From Acanthochromis polyacanthus (lineage: Eukaryota > Chordata > Actinopteri > Pomacentridae), in the NCBI RefSeq assembly GCF_021347895.1, contig NC_067135.1, forward strand, positions 24,749,847-24,813,846: 64,000 bases of DNA, read 5' to 3'. A program made the position numbers and the translations under genes. Positions 14,101-45,205 of this stretch are shown here, piece by piece (position 1 is the stretch's first letter; each line of letters opens with the position of its first letter). The notes beneath the pieces were generated by a model. It was not told where the DNA came from and searched no databases. It was given only the letters and a program-made list of their open reading frames with translations.

Positions 14101-14287
14101 ACAGGCAGTGGGTGATAATTTCATGACCTTTCTCCAAATCCCAACTGTTAGATTACAAGTGCATCCACAAAACTTGATGTTCACATTGCTAATTCGTCTT
14201 TTTCTTTGTCTTTTTTGTGTCCTCCACAGAGACGTCTTCATGGCCTGGTGCGCCATCCGAGGACAGAAGTCCACCACGGTCACATAG
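2104..14287 (+). CDS. tox4: TOX4, TOX high-mobility-group box protein 4 (first coding exon not found)
   Basis: Chromatin-binding HMG-box protein; in mammals it is a subunit of the nuclear PTW/PP1 phosphatase complex with PNUTS, WDR82 and PP1. Eight coding exons are visible, all GT-AG: 2104-2172, 4622-4909, 5633-5887, 7316-7636, 8869-8949, 10785-11417, 12151-12305, 14230-14287, ending in TAG. They give 619 residues in continuous phase. Human TOX4 begins Met-Glu just before the FPGG of the first visible exon, so with two missing residues the length would be 621, like the human protein. In order: N-terminal FPGG/DNYLTI block, the [19 protein letters not shown] block, TTIDQSELS, a Lys-rich NLS followed by one HMG box (about residues 259-335), a long Pro/Gln-rich segment (exon 10785-11417), and a conserved Cys-rich C-terminus ([21 protein letters not shown]...HCRDVF). 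Identification is by near-identity of these blocks to vertebrate TOX4. SUPT16H follows on the same strand 3.4 kb downstream. Confidence 0.95.
2173..4621. other. TOX4 intron without identified features
   Basis: Non-coding between TOX4 exons. No conserved exon or clear transposon termini seen. The 3840-4130 part has AT-rich palindromic motifs (tgttgatatattggc) that may be a worn element, but I could not define its ends. Confidence 0.5.
4974..5625 (+). repeat. fold-back-family repeat, single copy in TOX4 intron
   Basis: Begins gtcattccatgtcacctcagc and shares long blocks with 7735-8410 (gctttgtaggaatgatcttt, ttagctgaaattccaaca, cctggagtcttcacatt, aaacaagcctcag). It ends immediately before the branch/acceptor of exon 5633, so the acceptor tract may partly derive from the repeat. 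Probably a one-armed or partial copy of the palindromic element at 7735-8800. Confidence 0.65.
5965..6497 (+). mobile_element. piggyBac-like MITE in TOX4 intron
   Basis: A perfect 16-bp terminal inverted repeat, ccctttaagcttcagt at the left and actgaagcttaaaggg at the right, flanked on both sides by TTAA (5961-5964 and 6498-6501), the piggyBac target-site duplication. The interior (533 bp) has no transposase. The perfect ends suggest recent insertion. Confidence 0.8.
7316..8949 (+). CDS. tox4: TOX4 HMG-box exons (two exons with a repeat-filled intron)
   Basis: Exons 7316-7636 and 8869-8949 together encode the DNA-bending HMG box. The first begins with a Ser/Pro-rich stretch ([15 protein letters not shown]), then a Gly/Lys-rich nuclear-localisation run and [20 protein letters not shown] through [11 protein letters not shown]. 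The second continues [20 protein letters not shown]. The N-terminal Ser/Pro part does not resemble the human residues at this point (QLPSQKTVVVEAG), so either it is a fish-specific extension or the acceptor at 7315, which has a weak pyrimidine tract, is not the only one used. The box itself is essentially identical to the mammalian one. The intron between the exons (7637-8868) is mostly a palindromic repeat. Confidence 0.93.
7735..8800. repeat. palindromic fold-back element in the HMG-box intron
   Basis: The left arm (7735-8440) and the right arm in reverse complement (8455-8800) share the same blocks: aggaatgatctt/aagatcattctt, agctgaaattccaac/gttggatttcagct, cctggagtcttcac/gaagactccaggatg. 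The arms are separated by a few tens of bases, so the intron can form a long hairpin. No open frame. The left arm is homologous to 4974-5625. Confidence 0.7.
9718..10300. repeat. possible worn DNA element in TOX4 intron
   Basis: Starts ttaaccctctgaacccc, resembling piggyBac-type ends seen in fish, followed by AT-rich sequence. I could not find a matching right end, so boundaries are uncertain. Confidence 0.25.
10320..10650 (+). repeat. dispersed repeat, copy 2
   Basis: Homologous to 1440-1790 in the same orientation (see shared blocks there), about 80% alike by eye. Lies just upstream of TOX4 exon 10785. Confidence 0.6.
10785..11417 (+). CDS. tox4: TOX4 Pro/Gln-rich exon
   Basis: A single 633-nt GC-rich exon coding 211 residues, from [17 protein letters not shown] to EGEDG, framed by cttcag and gtgagc. 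It corresponds to the low-complexity region of mammalian TOX4 (LQQM, PPPLQ, PPPLQIK motifs are shared). Base composition (poly-CCN and CAG codons) is strikingly different from the surrounding AT-rich introns and creates long antisense open frames that are not genes. Confidence 0.9.
13207..13912. mobile_element. hAT-type MITE in last TOX4 intron
   Basis: Ends tagggctggcccgaata (left) and gggtccagcccta (right) are inverted repeats, flanked by an identical 8-bp target duplication gtagtttc (13199-13206 and 13913-13920). The 706-bp interior has repeated gaatattcgg motifs and a run of gagccgaaat units; no transposase. TIR and 8-bp duplication indicate a hAT source. Confidence 0.85.
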
Positions 14288-15500
14288 GGAAGGACGGCAG
14301 AGACTAGAGGACAAAAACTGGACATGAAAATCAAACGAACAGAGAGAACGACTCAGCTCGTGATGGTTTGTTTTATCGCGTGGCCTCGGGGACAAAGACA
14401 GGAAAGTCTTTAACGTTGTGGTAGTTTATTTTCCTGTGGTTCTCTCCCTGCACAAGTGACTCTCCAGCAGAATAAAACTAAATCCTGCAGACGGCTGAAT
14501 TGAAAAACACTGAAGAAGAAACCTCCACACATTTCCTCTCGGTCATGGATCGTGAATTTAACGTATGGAATTGTTAAAAAAACAAAAAGATCATTTTATA
14601 TGGACTCGTGGTGTTTTTAATTGTTTTGAGAAGCTCCTCGCCGACGTGTTCAGTTTATTTTATTCATTTCCAAACCTTCACCTCCACAAGTTCTTCCCTT
14701 TACTGTTACAGCGATTAATGTGAACCAAGTCTGGACGTTTTTCTGCGATCTGTGGCGACTCTGGAAAAGACCCGACGAAGCACAAACCGTCTTAAAGCGC
14801 AAGAAGCCATTTTGATGAATCCGCCAAAAGCTACACGCTGTTCGTCACCTTCAAAAGCCACTTTAGTCGAATAGAAACCCTCTGAATGGACGGTGTTTAC
14901 GCTCCGAACAGGTGCTACGATTCAGGAAAAACAAACGTCGTCGTCTGTCGTCCTTTGATGCTGAAGAGCTTCTGAATATGTGGTGCAGATTCTGCTTCGC
15001 GACGACTTGTGGTGAAAATTTCTGTTTTTTTGAGGATTTTAAAAAGAAAAAGATACATACTGGAATGAAATGAACACACCAGCTCTGATGAACACGACTT
15101 ACTGTAAAGGGAAAGGGAATACAGTATAAAAGCTTTATTTTTTAACACGACGTCTGTTGAATCATGGAGGAAGGGATGCGTGCTTCCAAAAAGAAATAAT
15201 AAAAGAACAAGACAGCGGCCAGTCTGGTTTATTGGAAATGTTTTTAACTGGGAAATAAACATACTTTTTGTTTTAATATGCTTCTGGTGATAGACATTTT
15301 GGCCTCTTAACTACAGCTGAATAGGTTTTTGTGTTTAATTTCTTCATTTGAGAAGAAAATTTTTTTTGTTCTGTGGTTTAGGAGAACTGTTACGTGGTAG
15401 AAGCCACTGACATTTGACTATCAGATAAAGATGTTTTTGGGATTAAAAAAGAAAAAGAATGTCTTCCTTGTACCGCCCAATAAATATAAAGTCACGTCAC
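14288..15500 (+). other. tox4: TOX4 3' untranslated region and polyadenylation signals
   Basis: Non-coding sequence after the TAG at 14285-14287. AATAAA hexamers occur at 14471-14476, 15254-15259 and 15479-15484; the last lies just before sequence that becomes repetitive, so the longest transcript probably ends near 15500. UTR extent is inferred, not observed. Confidence 0.5.
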
Positions 15501-16290
15501 GGTGTACAGAAGCAACTCCAGACTATAACAAAATCATTGTTTCTCATCCACGAGTCAGTTTTGGCTTTTTTTTTTATAAATTAGTGGAATGAAAATATCC
15601 ACATTTAGGCGTTTATTTTGCTCCATGCGGTTTCTTTTCATCTGTATAATGCAGTTTTATTACATATCTTTAAAGAAATCTCCACATCAGTAGTACTTTA
15701 ACAGTAAACTTTTTTTTCCTTTTTTATTCCTGATAGCATAAATTAAAAAACATTTTATTACTTAAAATGTGCTAAAAATATAGTTTTCTTGGCTGTTGAT
15801 GGTATTTCTTATTTATAGATACGATTTAAAAGAAACACTGTCGAGATGTTCTGAGGTTTTGCCAAAGAAAAAGCAAAAATCATGAATGATTTTAATTTCC
15901 CGTCTTCTTGTGCAGCGATACTCTGCTCCCAGTGTTCCAGCCTCGTTTTTCATAAAAACCTCTGGAGCTAAATGTAAAAAAAATATAAAAATTAAACAAA
16001 GAAATGAAAGTGAATGGAAAAAATGGAAGCTGTCGTCATCCAGGGTTTCATGATTCAGGTTCTGGATTAAATGTAACTGAGGAGATTTTGGGTATAAAAT
16101 GCCTCATTTGCATTTTTAAACATTACGGAAAACTAGTGACACAAAACAATTGTCTCGTTGCAAGATGTCAGCTGGAGAAGTTTTATAGTTAAATTAGTTA
16201 AATCTCCTTTAGTTTAAACAAAAATATGCCAGAAATAAGCTTTTGGATTATTACAAAGTAAACCGAGACAAGAACATGATAGATCTTCTG
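15360..16290 (+). repeat. segment duplicated in SUPT16H intron 1 (copy 1)
   Basis: Blocks here recur in the same order at 18955-21130: ttctgtggtttagga, caataaatata, cccacatttagacg-like, aaaacattttattactta, cgtcttcttgtgcagcgat, gattttgggtataaaatg. This copy overlaps the end of the TOX4 3' UTR and its last polyadenylation signal. Confidence 0.6.
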
Positions 16291-16299
16291 TATAAAAGG

Positions 16300-16920
16300 C
16301 TACATTGTTAAAACAATGTAATTTCATATTTTCTTAGATCCCAGATTTGAACACATTAATATAAACACCCTTTTACCTGAAAATTAGCATTTATAAACCT
16401 AAAATTACAGTAAAAAAATCATTTACTGTTTTCTAGGATACCAAATTTTGAGAAATTATTATAGATGATTAAAAACATTTTTTTTTAAATCATCCTTGTA
16501 CCTGCAAATTTGCATGTAATAGTAAAAAAATGTATTTACTATTTACTAGGATACATTTATGAACATAAAATAAATTATTTGCAAAAACAAGTGTAATTTA
16601 CTACTTTCTGGGATCCAAAATTTTGAGAAATTAATATAAATCAGTAAAAAAAAATCCAAAATAATCTTTTTACCTGCAAATTTGCATTTATTAATATAGC
16701 AGTTTAAAAATGGCGTTTACTATTTTCTTGGCTCCCAAACTTTAGAAATTGTTATAGATGAATAAAAAACTGTTTAGGCCAAATCGTCTACTTGCCTGCA
16801 AATTTGCATTTATGAACACAATGTTATTAGTTTAAAAAGGTGAAATGTATTACTTTATAAGATCCCAATTTTTTTTTTAAAAAATATAAATGTCAATTAA
16901 TGTCACTGTTAGAAAAAAAT
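16300..16920 (+). repeat. AT-rich tandem repeat, unit about 110 bp
   Basis: About five imperfect units, each with cctgcaaatttgcat, tttactattttct, gga(t)ccaaattttgag and gaaattattatag motifs. Lies between the TOX4 end and the SUPT16H promoter. A single related unit occurs at about 21100-21190 in SUPT16H intron 1. Confidence 0.6.
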
Positions 16921-16979
16921 GTCAGTTTTCCCTTGTAAACTTCTAACAGAAAAGGCAATAAACTGTATAGAACCGTAGC

Positions 16980-38125
<21,146 letters not shown>

Positions 38126-38900
38126 ATCTCTCTCGTACACACTCATACTGCCAAACCTAGTCGACCCCTGACCTCCCTCCCACCCCGACCGGCTCTTTCT
38201 GACGCTCACACAGACACACACACACACATGCTCAGACACACCACCTGTACATAGACGTAGGATCTCATGTTGGTCGCTGAAGTGTCGCGTTGAGATGGTG
38301 GAAGAACCAGCAGGACAGTCACACTTCATCCATTAGCTCCATTCCTTCCTGTCTCCACCTCCATCCATCCAGGCATCATCAGGGTTTCTTGTTTGCGTGT
38401 CTGTGTGTGTGTGTGTGCGTGCATGTGTGTTTAAATGGGTTTTTATTGCAAGCATTGTTTATTTTCTGTTCAAAAACAAAAGAAAAGATGAGTTTCTTAA
38501 CTAATGGATAATAAAAGAGAAGACTTGACATATCCTCTGCCAAGTGTTTTATATAAAAACGGAGAAACCGATGATCCCCCCCCCCATCCCCTCCCCTCCA
38601 CCTCTTGTTTTCTTCAGTGTTTGTGGTAATAAAATGGAACGTCTGTCTCTTTTTTCAGAGGGGTTGGGGGGGGAGGCAGATGCACATTTTCAGATTATTT
38701 CTTCAGTTTTTTTTTAAAGGGGTTTGTAAACTGATGCTTACACACACACACACACACACACACAGCTACACACCATCTCCCTCGCACTTGTCCTCCTTTC
38801 TGTTGCCCCTCCTTTTTTTTTTTGTTCATTCTGAGTAGATATGATGTTGTACTGTTAATTCTGAAGATCCTGTTTTTGTTTTTGTAATAAAATTAAAAGG
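38126..38900 (+). other. supt16h: SUPT16H 3' untranslated region and polyadenylation signals
   Basis: Follows the TAA at 38123-38125. It contains CA and GT microsatellites (38213-38227, 38403-38430, 38738-38764), C- and G-rich runs, and AATAAA at 38628-38633 and 38886-38891, the second followed by T/G-rich sequence typical of a cleavage site. Confidence 0.6.
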
Positions 38901-39172
38901 AACTGTAGTTTGTTTTCAGTGGCCTGTTTTGTTTGTGAGCGGCTGGTGCTTCGGGGTGAAACATTGCCGGGTTTGGTGTAGGTTTAATCCGACCCTTTCC
39001 TTGAAGTTGAGCGTGAATCAGGTGCACGACGCTGAACCCTGAGTTACCATTGGTGGAATGTTTGGACATTACGTCTGAACTTTAAAGGCTTGTGGATTGT
39101 TCTTTCCCTAGTAGATGCTTCATCAGATTGACTTCTACTACTGAGGAATGCTGCTGCACTAGTGTTTACTTC

Positions 39173-39590
39173 TGTGCTGTGATAAAGTATTTGCCCCCCC
39201 CACAGAAATCTTCCATTGTTGCATATTTCTCACACCTAAATGTTCCAGATCAAACTAATGTTTATGTAATATCAGACAGAGATAACCCACAAACCTCTAT
39301 CACCCCTGTGAAAAGTAATTGCCCCCCCGAACCTAATAACTGGTTGGTCTCTTGGCAGCAGCATTGTTACATTATCCGATGGGGGGAGCTGAATATTTGG
39401 ATACCACCGTAACGACCAAACATTCAGATAAACCTTCAACAAATGAAATCATCCTAAAACTGCATTTTGTGTTTTTGTAGCCTTTCTTTATCTTGCATTA
39501 AAATTAATTCGATGATCTGAAGCATTTAAGTGAGACAAAAATAGATTTCTGTAGGGGGCAAATGCTTTTTCACCGCTCTGTAAATACCAA
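39173..39590. repeat. terminal fragments of Tc1 family A with an inserted hAT-MITE scrap
   Basis: agtatttgccccccccacagaaatc, ttccagatcaaactaatg and gtgaaaagtaattgccccc are family A end motifs; a matching opposite end (gggggcaaatgctttttcac) is near 39555. Around 39384-39432 is a short piece with gaatatttggataccaccg from the 13207 MITE family, probably inserted into it. Confidence 0.5.
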
Positions 39591-39994
39591 CAGAACTTTG
39601 TCATGAGATGATAAATGTTGTAAACTTCACCCCTAAGTGGTTTTAATGTGGCTAATGGTTGCTTAAGTGCACTTGAGGTTACAATTCATACAGCCGAATA
39701 TAAAGATAAAAACTGACAGTTCTGTAGTTTAACTGATTTAGTCACATTAAAAATTATAAATGTCTTGTTAGAGTTGGACTATGAACTAATGCTGTGTATT
39801 TGACAAAAGGTTGAACTTTCTGTGATGCAACTGCAGTATTTTAATCAACATTACTCGATCAAACTCATGATCCATCTTCTCCCTTTGACCTTCTGACAGT
39901 GACCACCTTGTTTTTTTTTCCATTTTCCTGCTTCATCAGAAGCTGCTCTGTGTTCAAAGTGAATGAACTTTGTGCACCTTCGAGGCTGCATCTG

Positions 39995-40710
39995 CCTCAA
40001 ACCCATAGACTGTATAGTGGACGTAGCATCTGGCTCCAGAATTGAAGCCAACCCGGAAGTGTCAAAAACTTGCAATATCACGCCGTCCACAAGGGTTGGC
40101 TCCAAGAAGCTTTTTCTCCATAGACCCCAATTCTTTTTTGGAAAAAAAAAATTTGATAGACTGATGTTCTACAGCTCAGGATTTTTTCCCCGTTAGTTTT
40201 CATGGTCAAAATGAGAGATCAGGTGGCCGATCTTAAATTAAATCAATACTGAATTTTAAATAAATCGTTAAAGTTGGCGGAGCCAGGGGGCGTGGCTATA
40301 CTTGATGGACAGCAACAGAAGCCTCTGCGGTAAAATGTGGGCGGGATAAGAGAGTCTTCAGCCAATCCTGCCCCTAGTTGCTCTCCGGTCCAGTCTGTTT
40401 GATGACGCTTTTTACGTCACTGGCTCCAAAAAATCCAAAACGGCGACCAGGAAGTAGCAAAATCCGGGCTTCGTTTTTTTTTTTTTTTTTAATTGTGTAT
40501 TATACATATTTACAGTGAATTTTCTATTTACATACATATTTACAGCAAATACAGACAGTTCATTCCGATATTTTTCAGACTTTTGTTACAATAAAACATT
40601 CAAATAAAGAACGAGAGAGGAAAAAACAACAAGGGAAAAAAACAGACCAAAAAAAAATCAAACTAAAAGAATTCTGACTCTGCGTTGAAACCAACGGGTG
40701 ACGTCACGGT
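39995..40710. repeat. dispersed fish repeat with inserted poly-T/LINE-like tail
   Basis: Blocks cccatagactgtatagtgga, ttggctccaagaagc, ggcggagccagggggcgtgg and caacgggtgacgtcacgg resemble a common dispersed fish repeat I know but cannot name. Between about 40470 and 40680 is a poly-T run and AT-rich stretch that breaks it, probably a separate retroposed piece. No frame of note. Confidence 0.45.
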
Positions 40711-41817
40711 TAGTTTACGCCTGCTCAAACCCAAAACCTGTTCTGCTCTGGAAAGTCGTTCCCCGTCAATCCGTGGAGAAAAAATATGCCGCCACAGCTC
40801 AGACCAAACAAATTGTTTTCTGCTCGAGCTCGACACTCTTGAGCGACTAAAGAGTGCAAAGCAGCAGCTGCAGGTAAGACCATAATAATGTATTTTTCTT
40901 AAAGATTAAAGGTAGTGAGATGAATGTCCTTTATAACTGAATTATCTCCTTATAATTAGGTTATTTCTATTTCTTACATGCTTCCACGCTTAGTAATATT
41001 ATTAAAGGTGATGAACACTTAAAGATCATGATTTTTAACGGATTCAGGGGCGATATGAAGCGTTGTACGTGTCCGTAGGCTCCTGTGGTATTCTCCTGAC
41101 AGCTCAGCTCATGTTGTGAAATGATGCTATAAAGATACATTGATTGAATTAAAGATCGCAAAGAAAAACTTGGGATTTTTCTACTAGTTAAGTGAATTTG
41201 TCACATCAATATACTTGATTTTGGTAAAAGTAGAATAATTTATAAGTACACCTGTAACTACGAGGTTTTAATATCCTAAAAATGCAAGAATAATCAATCG
41301 TAAAGTCTCATTTGACGTCCTTTATCCGCTGTTTAGTCGTCACAGTTTTTGTTTGGGACAATTTAACGTGCAAAGTAGTAACTGAACCTGTCTCAAGAAT
41401 GTCGTTGGGTAAAAAAAAGTTCCCTTTTGAAAGGTAGTCAGGAGGAGGCAGTAAAAGTAAAAGAGCAGCATTCTCACACTTAAATTAAGCTAAATTACAG
41501 CACTGGGACTCAAATTCCAGCCAATGCTGGAGGGCTTTTACACCTTATTAGTGAAGGATGTGACTGTTTAACTGGTTAGCGACTGGTAGAAGGTTGATTT
41601 GTATGTATGTCTTATAGAAAACGCGTGAAGAAAGTCGTTCAGACATGAAGACATGACTGTCCTGTTGCTCACAGGTAGGAAAAGATGCACTTTATTAATC
41701 CAAGTCTGCGTAGTTCAAACAGCAGCTGAGTTGTTGGTCTTCCTTGTCTTTTGTCTTTATCTTTTCCATCCGGTCCCAAATGTACACAATGAAGCCACTT
41801 ATAAATCGTTATTAGAT
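40711..41817. other. intergenic, nothing recognised
   Basis: No conserved coding block, RNA gene or clear element ends. Short frames (such as 40685-40885 +) have no recognisable features. Confidence 0.5.
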
Positions 41818-42020
41818 TTAAGGGGGCAATTACTTTTTCACAGGGTTGATAAAGGTTTTCAGTGAATCATTTAAAAATTGCAGTGCTTTGTGAGTTATCT
41901 ATGTCTAATATTCACTAAATATAAATATTAGTTTTGATGATCTGGAACATTTAAGTGTGAGAAATATTCATAAATAGAAGATTTCTGTCAGGGGGCAAAT
42001 ACTTTTTTACAGCACCTTAT
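41818..42020. repeat. short inverted-repeat derivative of Tc1 family A
   Basis: aagggggcaattactttttcaca at one end and aggggg caaatacttttttacagcac at the other, with ttttgatgatctggaacattt between them: both terminal motifs and little else, so a MITE-like derivative. Confidence 0.6.
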
Positions 42021-43054
42021 ATTTTATATAATAAATTGTGCAGCTACATTTGTACTTGCCTCCATTTTGCAGATCAAACTGCTTCAAACTTAATGACTGA
42101 GTTGCACACATTGTCTGACCCAGTAGATAAAATATCTCCATTTTGCAGATGAAACCTCAAACCAGCTAACTTTGTCCAGCGGTGAGGAAGCCTGGGCCAG
42201 TACAGAGGTCTCTGATGAGCCATCCACTGTGGAGGGGAACTAACAACATGTGTTCCTGGTGAGAGAAGTCATTCTCTAAATAAGAAATGGCCAAGGTTCT
42301 TCTTGTCTTGGTGGCTCCAGTATCTTGGAAAAGATTCCTGAACATGCACATGAGAAGCACTTCAATGTATATGTGAGAGTTTTTCTGGAATCCACACACT
42401 TGAGGTCGTTTGTTTTCAGCAGAACATGTGATCATCCTCGGAGATCAAGTTCACCTCGATGGTGCTGCTGAGCGACGACGACGACATCAGAGAGCTGGTG
42501 AGGTAGAAAGAACCTGTTTAAACCCTTGCACATAATTACAGTCCAGTTTGTACGTCATGGAATAAACTTCCAGTCTGTAAATTTAATTCTTTGCTTCGTC
42601 GGTTTCACCCACTGCTGATAGAACGAGGACTTCCTCCGAGCGTTAAGGTGGGCTTGAGGAGGAAGTTACAGAACAACAAGGAGCCAACTGAGAGAATAAT
42701 GAAGGACCAGTAAAGAAATAGAGGCGAAAGTCTAGTGTGATTTTGACAATGTAAGTTTCAGCTTCTGATTTGAGGACTTTGCTGTCTTAGCTAGATGAAA
42801 TTTTTTTGGGAAAAAAACCCTGTGTTTAATTGGAATTTTGATGCCCACCTGTATAGCAAATATGTAGAGTAGATGGAACCAGCACACTGCACATAATGTT
42901 TGTTTAATCTGTGCCAAAATGTCAATAAATAAGACCCCAGTGTGGAGGTTTGTGGAGATTTATATTTGCAAGGAAATCACTCCACCAGGTGAGAAATCAA
43001 CAAGCACTAAACTCCTGTTAAAAAAAAAAAGCCAAATTCTTTTTTATTTTATTT
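42021..43054. other. intergenic, no gene supported
   Basis: Two short coding-like stretches are present (about 42452-42505, containing MVLLSDDDDIRELV, and about 42630-42712, containing LRRKLQNNKEPTERIM), separated by AT-rich sequence. They may be exon relics of an unidentified gene, but lack convincing splice sites and a recognised family. Confidence 0.3.
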
Positions 43055-43809
43055 AGACCCTCCAGAAAAACGCGATTATGCGATCGCATGAATTCCCGCA
43101 TTAATCACCAAAATGCCGCTGATTATGCGGGGGTCAATTATTTCCCAAAAGGCTGCATAATCCCCGCAAAATAGCGCATAATTCCCGCAAGAATCTCACA
43201 TTTCCACGAAAAAAAGACAAATATGCGGGTCCCGCTTGATTTCACAATTTCCGCATAAAATGAGAAAACTATAACCAATATAAATGGAGTTGTGAGTTTT
43301 TATGTGACGCCCGGCCTGACGTCATCAGTTCGCGCATTCACACACACACTAGAAGCACGAGCTGATGTGGAGTGCAGCGCCAGTGTTGCTAACTTAGCGA
43401 CTTTCTCGCTAAATCTAGCGACTTTCCAAAGCGTCCTAGCGACTTTTTTTTGTCAAAAGTGACTAGCCACAAATTCAGCGACTTTTTCTGCCGTTTTGGA
43501 GACTCTGACAGGAAAACTCGGATCATTCTGCAGTTACTGTTTTCAACAAGCAGAAGGTGCTGCTGTGAGCTTCTCCCCCTCCCAAAGCACAGGCTGTCAG
43601 TCCAGTAACCCCGCAGCAGTCCCAGTGTCTGATTAGAGGAAACATCCCTCGGCGGCCAGACGGCAGGTGAATCGCGCATATTTTTGCATATTTCACAACT
43701 ATTTGCATACTTTGCAACTTTCTGCAATTTCTCCGCATAAAAAAGCATAAAACCCCGCATATTTATTCGCATAATCAAGGATTTTAGCCCGCGTTTTTCT
43801 GGAGGGTCT
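43055..43809. mobile_element. non-autonomous DNA element with perfect 20-bp TIRs
   Basis: Left end agaccctccagaaaaacgcg and its exact reverse complement at the right (43790-43809). The interior is rich in cgcat/atgcg and contains a sub-block with five or more tagcgact/agcgacttt motifs (43393-43485), perhaps an older insertion. The flanks are both attt-rich, so the target duplication cannot be read. No transposase. Confidence 0.75.
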
Positions 43810-44754
43810 ATTTATTTACACTTTTTTGTTGTGATTAAAATGTAACTTGTTCAAAGGCATAAGTAGAATATATAGTGAGATGTCACATCCCTTCCAATAT
43901 TCAATAATCACCAGTAAATGTATCAGAACGAAACCTGTAAACTACATTGACATCATTATTACAACCTCTTCCTGTACTACAGTGTACTGCAGTTCCAGTG
44001 GTGTTGCTGTAGGGGGGACGTTACTCAACTGCTCTGAGTTAAATAAAATGTTTTCATACTGATCTTTACCTATAAATATATACATATTTCTTTCTGTGCG
44101 TTTCATGTGAAGAGAATACATTTCTAAAATTCACAAAATAACTTTTTTTACTGTAAATTCTCATCACAACAATTTATCATTTTATAACAAGTATCAACCA
44201 TTTTTAAAAAAAGTTTAGAGTCTTAACTTCGTCAAACAAAACACAGACCAAAAACAAACAAAACATATCAAAATACTTAAAAAGTCTATGATTTCCAGCA
44301 TGAAGCTGTTACTGAACAGTTAGAACTCCACTTTGATAAGACAAATGTGAGTTACTTTGAATTTTCCTTAATTTCTTCTAAAAATCTATACAATCAAAGG
44401 CATATATTGTACATAAAATAAATAATTATGTTTTATAGTACAATTATGATGTTATTTAGAAGACAGATTGTATTTTAAATGATGACGATGATGATTTTAT
44501 TATATTTCAGAGAAGCTTCCCAACAGTGAAAACTTGTGACTCTATTTAAATCCATCGAAATACCATTTCGGTATTTCCTTGCAGCTCTTAGCTGACCTCA
44601 CCCCAAATTATCTTCCAGCAGGCAGACACTGTAGGAGGAAGATATGTCAGGACTCTCTTCTCAGGTCAAGGTTAGATATTGTTTATTTTGACGTGACTAA
44701 GCAGGTGAGTTTTCTGATATTGGTCCGTTCTGTAATCTAAATTTGATCTTCTCC
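43810..44754. other. AT-rich intergenic, nothing recognised
   Basis: No gene, RNA or repeat family identified. Confidence 0.5.
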
Positions 44755-44960
44755 CAACCACAATATATATACCCAAAGATCAGAGAGAGCTAATGCTGGC
44801 ATTACTTGCATGTACTGCTGCTCTGTCAGTGTCACTTCTCCTGATATCGGTAAACCTTACTCACAGTTTCAATCATCTGAGTCTCTAGTGTGTCTGTCTC
44901 CACATCCTCTCTTGACCTCACTGAACTTCTGCAACAACATAAACACTAACTGATTGATCC
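44755..44960 (+). pseudogene. leader-exon-like sequence, Ig/TCR V-segment type
   Basis: caatatatatac (TATA-like) at 44761-44772, GATCAGAGAGAG, then ATG at 44793 opening a 19-codon hydrophobic leader (MLALLACTAALSVSLLLIS) that ends at a GTAAAC donor (44850). The whole stretch, including TATA box and 100 bases after the donor, is homologous to the minus strand at 340-505. In antigen-receptor V genes the V exon starts 80-200 bases later; here that place is taken by a minisatellite and a Tc1 relic, so the segment is broken if it was one. Confidence 0.4.
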
Positions 44961-44970
44961 CTGACCTGTC

Positions 44971-45205
44971 GAGGCCTGGACTCCACTAGACCCTGAAGGT
45001 GTTCTGTGGTATCTGGACTCCACCAGACCCTGAAGGTGTTCTGTGGTATCTGGACTCCACTAGACCCCTGAAGGTGTTCTGTGGTATCTGGACTCCACCA
45101 GACCCTGAAGGTCTTCTGTGGTATCTGGACTCCACTAGACCCCTGAAGGTGTTCTGTGGTATCTGGACTCCACTAGACCCTGAAGGTGTTCTGTGGTATC
45201 TGACA
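44971..45205 (+). repeat. 37-38-bp minisatellite derived from a Tc1 end
   Basis: Six copies of a unit containing tgttctgtggtatctggact ccac and agacccctgaagg. The unit runs directly into gtatctgacaccaagatgtt, the coding end (minus strand) of the Tc1 relic at 45205-46020, so the array arose by amplification of that end. Confidence 0.75.

Noticed and set aside
41653..41680. Short leader-like ATG with GT donor (MTVLLLT)
   Set aside because: Only seven codons, not related to the two homologous leader-like copies, and no TATA box seen.
42440..42720. Two exon-like stretches (MVLLSDDDDIRELV; LRRKLQNNKEPTERIM)
   Set aside because: No matching splice sites joining them in phase and no family recognised; kept only as a note in the intergenic entry.
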